From Planctomycetota bacterium (GTDB lineage Bacteria; Planctomycetota; Phycisphaerae; UBA1845; PWPN01), in the NCBI GenBank assembly GCA_020346805.1, contig CP070790.1, positions 3,704,247 to 3,716,491 on the forward strand: a stretch of DNA of 12,245 bases, read 5' to 3'. Below, piece after piece: positions 7,328-12,245 of this stretch. Both the position numbers and the translations under genes were made by a program. Within the stretch, counting starts at the first letter, position 1, and each line of letters starts with the position of its first letter. A model generated the notes under the pieces. That model was not told the DNA's origin. It was given only the letters and a program-made list of their open reading frames with translations, and did no database searches.

Positions 7328-8542
7328 ATGTATCCACAGCTTAATCAGATGCTTGATCTGCTCAGTATAGATGCCGGCTGCATTGAAGCCGGTCGGCGCC
7401 GACAGGAAGCCGTCTGGCGTGGAAAGAAGCCGGATCGGGTACCTATTCTACTGGGACGGAGTGAATCTCGTCAGGTAACTGATCGCGTTGGCCCTCAGTA
7501 CCTTCGACTTTGTGAGCATCAACTGCGTGGCGGCCGAAAGGTGCCGGAGTACTACCAGTTCGATCACTATTCCCTTCGCCAGCAGTTTCATGATCCGGTA
7601 AAAATGCTGATCGAATCCCTTTGGGATGTTATCGGCTGGGCCAGAACCCCCAGCGATGCCCAATTATCCCTGCGGCCCAATTTCGGCGTCGGTATTCTGG
7701 CCAGCGTCTTTGGATGCGGTACCGATATGGGCGAAAACGATATGCCCTGGGTAACCGATCGCCCGAGCAAGCAAAAAATCCTGGACATCGATCTGGATCG
7801 TATCGACCAGATGGGCTTGATACCCAAGGTTATTGAATTTATTCAATACAGTCGGGAGGCCTTAAAGCCTTTTCCTCAGATTCACATCTTCATGCCCGAT
7901 TTGCAGGGACCCATGAATGCCGCATTTCTTTTGCGGGAACAGAATATATTCTTCGACATGCTTGATGATGAGGCTTATTACCGCCAACTTATGGAGACAA
8001 TCACTGAGGTATTCATCCGTTTGACCAAACGCCTCAAACATGAGTTGGATGAACCTTTGGACGGTGGTTATCACGGGGCCATGTACATGATCGGTGGGGG
8101 GGTACGGGTGGTTGATGATGTCAGCATTATGCTTTCACCCGATCATTACCAACGATTTTCCTTGCCGTACCTTCGCCGATGTCTCGAACCGTTCGGGGGA
8201 GGATGGGTTCACAGTTGTGGCGACATATCTCACCAACTGGACTTCTATCTAGGTACGCCTCAAATCAAAGGTATCAATTTCGGGGAGCCGGAATACTATG
8301 ACTTCCAGAATTTACTCCCGCGTTTTGCCGACAATGGAAAGTTCTGTTACGGAGGTCCGGTTCGCGATACTGATGAGTCTGTTCCTGCTTACCTGGAGCG
8401 CACTGTCGGTTACCTCCAAGGGTTCGGCCAGTGCCTTATCTTCCAGCCTCGCATTCAAGGTAAAGATATGAGCGAAGGGCTATGGCCGGAGCCGCAGGAA
8501 ACTCTGGCCTTATGGGAATCCTGTTGCCAACAACTCTGCTGA
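7328..8542 (+). CDS. URO-D-fold methyltransferase-like protein (MtaA/CmuA type)
   Basis: This 404-residue soluble protein belongs to the uroporphyrinogen decarboxylase superfamily. The N-terminal 'RRRQEAVWRGKKPDRVPILL' (23-42) is the typical opening of the non-HemE members. The HemE signature R-Q-A-G-R is absent, so haem synthesis is unlikely. Residues H295-S-C297-G in 'GGWVHSCGD', with a later C369 in 'GFGQCLIFQP', match the H-x-C...C zinc-ligand pattern of the methylcobamide:CoM methyltransferases MtaA/MtbA and CmuA; the match is by eye. Such enzymes move methyl groups to or from a corrinoid protein, but none is encoded in the window. GGAG at 7318-7321 sits 6 nt before the ATG. It follows the broken gene by 130 nt and ends with a weak hairpin 43 nt after the stop. 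Members of this superfamily are frequent near carbohydrate genes in planctomycetes with unknown roles, so the substrate is open. Confidence 0.8.
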   Translation: MYPQLNQMLDLLSIDAGCIEAGRRRQEAVWRGKKPDRVPILLGRSESRQVTDRVGPQYLRLCEHQLRGGRKVPEYYQFDHYSLRQQFHDPVKMLIESLWDVIGWARTPSDAQLSLRPNFGVGILASVFGCGTDMGENDMPWVTDRPSKQKILDIDLDRIDQMGLIPKVIEFIQYSREALKPFPQIHIFMPDLQGPMNAAFLLREQNIFFDMLDDEAYYRQLMETITEVFIRLTKRLKHELDEPLDGGYHGAMYMIGGGVRVVDDVSIMLSPDHYQRFSLPYLRRCLEPFGGGWVHSCGDISHQLDFYLGTPQIKGINFGEPEYYDFQNLLPRFADNGKFCYGGPVRDTDESVPAYLERTVGYLQGFGQCLIFQPRIQGKDMSEGLWPEPQETLALWESCCQQLC

Positions 8543-8585
8543 TGATCTGGTTTCGAATGCTTGTGTAACAGATGTGTCAAAAGAA

Positions 8586-8602
8586 TCTTCGGTAAGCGAA
8601 GA
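8586..8602 (+). terminator. Possible weak terminator after the URO-D-like gene
   Basis: TCTTCG (8586-8591) pairs with CGAAGA (8597-8602) across a 5-nt GTAAG loop. Allowing one bulged A, the stem extends through AAT on the left and ATT on the right. It lies 43 nt after the stop. The following bases (ATTTCGGG) give only a short T run, so intrinsic termination would be inefficient. Confidence 0.35.
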
Positions 8603-8713
8603 ATTTCGGGCATACCGTATAAAAAACAAGATATAAAAATTGACGGGAAGGCCATATTCCTCGGATTTTGAAGTTTATAGCATAACCATCTATTACCGCT
8701 AACGGCTCTTTTG

Positions 8714-8742
8714 TTGACATAAATAGCCAAATTTTGTAGACT
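8714..8742 (+). promoter_or_regulatory. Sigma-70-like promoter candidate upstream of the propeller-pyrD pair
   Basis: TTGACA (8714-8719) is a perfect -35 box, and TAGACT (8737-8742) matches 4 of 6 positions of the -10 box at exactly 17 nt spacing. Transcription would begin near 8749 and leave a leader of about 315 nt before the ATG at 9066. This is the best promoter-like sequence I found in the window. Housekeeping promoters of this phylum are not well described, so consensus matching is only suggestive. Confidence 0.45.
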
Positions 8743-8760
8743 AACTTCTGTTTTTTTGAC

Positions 8761-8784
8761 CTGTTTACATGATTTTGGAAACAG
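8761..8784. promoter_or_regulatory. Inverted repeat, possible operator just downstream of the promoter
   Basis: CTGTTT (8761-8766) and AAACAG (8779-8784) form a perfect 6-base inverted repeat with a 12-base centre, spanning 24 nt. It begins about 12 nt after the predicted transcription start, where a repressor would block initiation. A second CTGTTT occurs at 8748-8753. No regulator is encoded nearby and I cannot assign a family. Confidence 0.3.
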
Positions 8785-9065
8785 ATAATTAGTCCGTAGC
8801 ACAAGGAAAAATGTTGGTTTAAACCTGTAGAATTGATCCAAACCAAAAATGGACGTTTTTTGCACAAGTATGCTTTGCCCAATTGGAGTGGTATATCAGA
8901 TGCTTGATGGAATAACCCACCGGCCATTAAGGATGCTCCAGGTCCGGCCTTACGCTTCGGATTGTCCGTCGGATTCTTTGGAATTCGAACTTTTGACTCG
9001 TTGATCATTATCGCTGGTTTAACGTTGTTCGTGGATGATTGGATGAAGGTTACAATATCTGGATT

Positions 9066-10613
9066 ATGAAGATGAAGAAATGCTTATTGCAGTACCCGAT
9101 TTTGTTGGCAGTATTAGTGCCGGGGCTGATTTTCATGTTTTTTTCTCAATCCGTGCGGGCGGCAGAAGATCACATCCGTCTGGGAAAAAACGTGGCTCAA
9201 CTTTTTATAGATGATTATCTGATTGAAGCCAGTGCCGGTCTGCGGCGTACTATGCACCGGCCAAAGAAGGATCATGACGGTCAAATTCCGGTAATCGCTC
9301 CCAAGCCCGACACAACATTGCTGGCCTATGGTACGATTGTTAAAGATCCGCTACTTAAACAATACGTCATGTTCGTTCAGGAATTTCCGTCACGAAAAAT
9401 GTACCGTTATGTCTCAACTGACGGCCTATCGTGGCAACCAAGGAATGGGGACGATTTTGAGACGGTCGAATTTGATCTGGATCTTGAACCCCAGGGAGGT
9501 GCTATTGGTAGACAGGGTATTGATGTGTTCTCGTGCTATTTCGATAGTTCAGATAAGACTTATCCATACCAGGGTTGGCTTTATTTCGCAAACTATGGAC
9601 ACGATCGCGAAGGGATTTACTTCGTACGTTCCAAAGACGGAAAAAAATGGGAACGAGGCCGTCAGGTAGTCAATGCGTGGGCGGGGCCGGGCGACACCAG
9701 TTCCCGAAAGATTCACCAGGATGGTAAAACTGTATACGGCCCCGGCGACGTAACCCTGTTCTCATATGATCCCGTCGACAAACGCCTGCTGGGTCTTTTC
9801 AAGTTTTTCACCAATGAGAATGTGGGACCCGGGAACAATCTGCGCAGTCGAGCATATGCCTTCCTGGAAAGTCTCGACAAACCTTTTGATGCGAATCGTA
9901 TCAAACATATCTCGCTACTGCCGCCGGCTGACTACACCACCGGAGATACCCCCTTTGATGAATACTATGCTTCGACGGCGTGGCGTTATGGTTCATTGTG
10001 GCTTGGGGGACTTAAAGTCTGGCACAATCACGGTAATTATCCACATTCCGCAGCGGGTTGCGCGTTTCTTAAACTTGTATCCAGCCGGGATGGACTGAAG
10101 TGGAAGAAAGTGCCGTACCTCAATGATGCCGGTGTTCCTGAAGTATTTATTTCCAACGGCCCGGAGGGTGGTAACAATGGTGCCAACGACGGCGGATATC
10201 TCAGCGAGTTCAGTCAGGGACCGTTCCATATCGGTAACGAGTTAATCTATTACTATTCGGCATCCTCTTACGGCAAGAATTATCCCCATGGCAAAAGAAT
10301 CACTGGCGGAGGTATTTTCCGCGCCCGTTTGCGAATCGATGGTTTCGTTTCCGTCGATGGTGGAACCTTAATAACTCATCCTCTATCGTTTGACGGATCG
10401 GACCTGTTGGTTAATGGTATCGGCCCAGTAACGGTAGAAGTGCTTGACAACAGTGGGAAATCGGTGGCTCGGCAAACCTTATCGGGTGATTCACTAAAAC
10501 ATCATGTCAGATTTGATGGTAAGTCGTTACGGGAGGTTATGGCAAGCAGTCCCATACGTTTGGGATTTAATGTGGAAGATGGCGGGCGTCTTTTTTCTTT
10601 CGCGATACACTGA
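9066..10613 (+). CDS. Secreted beta-propeller protein, GH32/GH43-like, full length
   Basis: The ATG at 9066 gives 515 residues with a Sec signal peptide (M-K-M-K-K, hydrophobic core about 7-26, cleavage near V-R-A-A at 30-33). An in-frame TTG at 9039 and the ATG at 9072 are alternatives; the TTG would put nine mostly polar residues before the signal peptide. The mature protein opens with 'NVAQLFIDDYLIEASAGLRR', continues with blade-like repeats (YVSTDGLSW, FVRSKDGKKWERG, LVSSRDGLKWKKV) and ends in a beta-sandwich-like domain (LLVNGIGPVTVEVLDNSGK to LFSFAIH). The 'D-G-x-x-W' repeats are typical of five-bladed propellers of the GH32/43/68 group and of planctomycete proteins annotated that way, but no catalytic triad can be assigned safely. 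Its C-terminus is about 60% identical by eye to the protein at 1-497. The pyrD-like gene starts 12 nt after its stop, so both are probably on one transcript. Confidence 0.85.
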   Translation: MKMKKCLLQYPILLAVLVPGLIFMFFSQSVRAAEDHIRLGKNVAQLFIDDYLIEASAGLRRTMHRPKKDHDGQIPVIAPKPDTTLLAYGTIVKDPLLKQYVMFVQEFPSRKMYRYVSTDGLSWQPRNGDDFETVEFDLDLEPQGGAIGRQGIDVFSCYFDSSDKTYPYQGWLYFANYGHDREGIYFVRSKDGKKWERGRQVVNAWAGPGDTSSRKIHQDGKTVYGPGDVTLFSYDPVDKRLLGLFKFFTNENVGPGNNLRSRAYAFLESLDKPFDANRIKHISLLPPADYTTGDTPFDEYYASTAWRYGSLWLGGLKVWHNHGNYPHSAAGCAFLKLVSSRDGLKWKKVPYLNDAGVPEVFISNGPEGGNNGANDGGYLSEFSQGPFHIGNELIYYYSASSYGKNYPHGKRITGGGIFRARLRIDGFVSVDGGTLITHPLSFDGSDLLVNGIGPVTVEVLDNSGKSVARQTLSGDSLKHHVRFDGKSLREVMASSPIRLGFNVEDGGRLFSFAIH

Positions 10614-10625
10614 GACCAACGGATT

Positions 10626-11729
10626 ATGGACTTTTACACCACAGTACTGCGACCATTTTTGTTTCGTTGCGATGCGGAATGGATGCACGATCAGTCTATA
10701 CGAATTGGTTCTCTGCTGGGACGTTTGAAAACGGCTTGTAAGACCTTGTCCGCCTTGTACGATTTTTCTGACTCGCGCCTTACTGCGGAAATTATCGGCA
10801 TTCGTTTCCCCAATCCTGTGGGACTCGCTGCCGGTTTTGACAAAAGTGGTCGTAGCATTGAGGCATTGGCGGCCCTGGGCTTCGGCCATCTTGAGATCGG
10901 TTCCATATCGGCCGATCCCTCAGCCGGCAATCCCAGACCGAGACTTTGGCGATTACCCCAGGATCGGGCCATCATTGTCAACTATGGCCTGCCGAACGAT
11001 GGGGCAGTGGTCGTGGCCGAACGGTTAGCCAAAATAAAACCGACCGTCCCTCTCGGCATCAACATCGTCAAGACCAACCGCGGCATCGACGCACCCCCCG
11101 AATCCGACGATGAGATTATTGACGATTACATTCGTTCCGTTCGAACCTTAAAAGATTGTGCTGATTATTTATCATTGAATCTCAGTTGCCCTAACACCGA
11201 AACAGGAAGGGATTTTTTCACCGATCGACAAAACACCGTTCGCCTCATGACTGCATTGAGGGAACTTGATATCCGTTGCCCGGTGTTTCTGAAGGTTTCT
11301 CCCCTCGGCGGGATTCGGGCAATAGAAGAGCTGTTGGAAACCGTTGAAGGTGAGGACTTTGTTTCCGGTTTTATCTTTAATCTCCCTCCCGGCAAGCCGG
11401 ATAACCTCAAAACACCTCAAAACATCCACGACACCATGACCGGTGCGGTATCCGGCAAGCCGGTTGAGCAGCTTATTAACCAATGTATTTGCGAAATGTA
11501 TAAACGGATGGATCGAAAGCGATACTGTATCATTGGCGTGGGCGGGATCTTTACCGCTCAGGATGCCTATTTGAAAATCCGAATGGGTGCCTCGCTGGTA
11601 CAATTGTATACCTCCATTATTTTTGAGGGACCTGCGGTGGTTAGAAAAATAAACGAGGGCCTGTGCCGACTCCTTGAACGCGACGGTTTTGCAAATATTG
11701 GTCAGGCTGTCGGCACGATGTTTAATTGA
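10626..11729 (+). CDS. pyrD: Dihydroorotate dehydrogenase, class-2-like with a Cys active site
   Basis: The 367-residue protein has the length and N-terminal helical extension of class 2 (quinone-linked, membrane-associated) dihydroorotate dehydrogenases, which oxidise dihydroorotate to orotate with FMN. 'FRCDAEWMHDQS' at 13-24 matches the class 2 N-terminus. FMN-site blocks are present: GLAAGFDKSG with K73, 'FLKVSP' with K223, IGVGGI at 303-308 and GASLVQLYTSIIFEGP at 321-336. The active-site loop reads N185-L-S-C188-P-N-T; class 2 enzymes carry Ser at this base position, while Cys is the class 1 residue. The orotate loop 'IVNYGLPNDG' is also closer to class 1 (MGLPNxG) than to class 2 (NRMGFNN), and one residue shorter. 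It may be a true PyrD with an unusual catalytic base or a paralogue for another substrate. It follows the secreted propeller gene by 12 nt, with no pyrimidine gene nearby. The ribosome site (GGA close to the ATG) is weak. Confidence 0.8.
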   Translation: MDFYTTVLRPFLFRCDAEWMHDQSIRIGSLLGRLKTACKTLSALYDFSDSRLTAEIIGIRFPNPVGLAAGFDKSGRSIEALAALGFGHLEIGSISADPSAGNPRPRLWRLPQDRAIIVNYGLPNDGAVVVAERLAKIKPTVPLGINIVKTNRGIDAPPESDDEIIDDYIRSVRTLKDCADYLSLNLSCPNTETGRDFFTDRQNTVRLMTALRELDIRCPVFLKVSPLGGIRAIEELLETVEGEDFVSGFIFNLPPGKPDNLKTPQNIHDTMTGAVSGKPVEQLINQCICEMYKRMDRKRYCIIGVGGIFTAQDAYLKIRMGASLVQLYTSIIFEGPAVVRKINEGLCRLLERDGFANIGQAVGTMFN

Positions 11730-11897
11730 AAAACTGCAGGTAATGGCATGATGCGTGGAATACGCTTTCTACATACTGGAATGAATGAGACCTCTACATT
11801 CTGGCCGGAGAAGTAGTTCACCCTTGTTTTTATTCTGAAAGAAACGGATATGTATCTGGTTTATATTTAGGCCATAACATTTTTGAAGGGATGTATT

Positions 11898-12245
11898 ATG
11901 GCGAATCAAATATCTTTTAAATACCTGGCAATTGTTTTTGCAATTGTTTTTGTCAGCCACGGGACCGCGAATATCACTTCTGCCCAATCCTTGAGTGTTA
12001 TCGATGGCTTCTATCGCTCGGATTTCCCCTTTCCCGAATACATGCCGCTCTGGCGGGAAGGATGGAAGTGGACGGATGCCAATGGCGAGCGCGTCCGCTA
12101 TGCTTATAAGGGAATGCCGCTCGGCGGCTACATTCACATTTATGTCCAAAACCAAAGACCGGAACCGTTGGATATAAAAGATGTGTACCTTAATAATGTT
12201 AGTCTCTCAAAGGGTGTTGTACCGGAGAATGCAATCAAGAACAAA
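11898..12245 (+). CDS. N-terminal part of a secreted protein (3' end outside window)
   Basis: An ATG at 11898, 7 nt after GAAGGG (11885-11890), opens 116 codons that run off the window without a stop. Another ATG at 11891 in a different frame stops after nine codons. The product starts with a Sec signal peptide (hydrophobic core LAIVFAIVFV, cleavage near T-S-A at 27-29). The mature part reads 'FYRSDFPFPEYMPLWREGWK', then 'KGMPLGGYIHIYVQN' and 'IKDVYLNNVSLSKGVVP', which looks like a beta-rich extracellular domain. I associate this opening with large secreted planctomycete proteins of unknown function, from memory only. The 168-nt gap to the pyrD-like gene holds no clear promoter or terminator, so it may be a separate unit. 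Confidence 0.8.
   Translation, partial: MANQISFKYLAIVFAIVFVSHGTANITSAQSLSVIDGFYRSDFPFPEYMPLWREGWKWTDANGERVRYAYKGMPLGGYIHIYVQNQRPEPLDIKDVYLNNVSLSKGVVPENAIKNK

Larger units (their letters stand above)
8543..9065 (+). other. Long noncoding, A/T-richer intergenic region
   Basis: About 520 nt separate the URO-D-like gene from the propeller gene. The base composition is visibly more A/T-rich than the flanking genes, with runs such as TATAAAAAAC. It holds a hairpin at 8586-8602, a promoter candidate at 8714-8742 and an inverted repeat at 8761-8784. Two overlapping frames are open on the minus strand within about 8455-9008, but they lack ribosome sites and resemble no family I know. The plus-strand segment 8940-9062 stays open (reading SVGFFGIRTFDSLIIIAGL...) and could be a decayed gene end; this is weak. 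Confidence 0.55.

Noticed and set aside
7328..8542. Annotation of the URO-D-like gene as hemE
   Set aside because: The HemE R-Q-A-G-R signature is absent and the H-x-C zinc pattern points to methyltransferase-type members.
8455..9008. Two overlapping minus-strand open frames of 136 and 143 codons behind the URO-D-like gene
   Set aside because: They have no ribosome site, overlap each other, one runs into the 3' end of the URO-D-like gene, and their sequences resemble no known family. They look like chance frames in A/T-rich DNA.
9039..9065. TTG start for the full-length propeller protein
   Set aside because: It would put nine extra mostly polar residues before a standard signal peptide; the ATG at 9066 gives a normal M-K-M-K-K start. 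The ribosome sites are poor for both, so this is not final.
11753..11765. Terminator hairpin after the pyrD-like gene (GCGT-ggaat-ACGC)
   Set aside because: The stem is only 4 bp and the T run is interrupted, so chance is likely.

Overview
The window looks like a piece of a Planctomycetota-type chromosome, perhaps Phycisphaerae or a relative. This is an inference from protein families: two secreted beta-propeller proteins with an 'LFIDDYLIE' N-terminus and a C-terminal beta-sandwich, a Tat-exported glycosidase-like propeller, a Gfo/Idh/MocA dehydrogenase, a large SSS symporter, a URO-D-fold methyltransferase-like protein and a very divergent Nramp-fold transporter. No rRNA, tRNA, insertion sequence, integrase or CRISPR array is visible.

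Layout. Positions 1-497 (+) hold the C-terminal end of a secreted propeller protein whose start lies outside the window, followed 31 nt later by an SSS sodium/solute symporter (529-2586, +). Two convergent genes on the minus strand form a likely operon read from 4866 down to 2635: a Gfo/Idh/MocA oxidoreductase, then a Tat-exported GH43/GH32-like propeller. A 271-nt divergent intergenic region separates this from a plus-strand run: an Nramp-like transporter (5138-6697), a frameshifted remnant of a secreted protein (6728-7197) and a URO-D/MtaA-like protein (7328-8542). A roughly 520-nt A/T-richer noncoding stretch with a good promoter candidate and an inverted repeat leads to a full-length paralogue of the first gene (9066-10613). 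A class-2-like dihydroorotate dehydrogenase with a class-1-like active site follows after 12 nt (10626-11729). The window closes with the start of another secreted protein (11898 onward).

How the parts may work together. The glycosidase-like propeller, dehydrogenase and SSS symporter fit a scavenging locus for sugars or sugar derivatives: extracytoplasmic cleavage, Na+-driven uptake, then cytoplasmic oxidation. Substrates cannot be read from the sequence. The URO-D-like protein carries the H-x-C...C zinc pattern of MtaA/MtbA/CmuA methyltransferases, which hints at methyl-group handling, but no corrinoid protein lies in the window. The strongest oddities are the Nramp-fold protein lacking both metal-binding motifs, the dihydroorotate dehydrogenase with Cys in place of Ser, the one-base frame break at 7007-7015, and the duplicated propeller genes.
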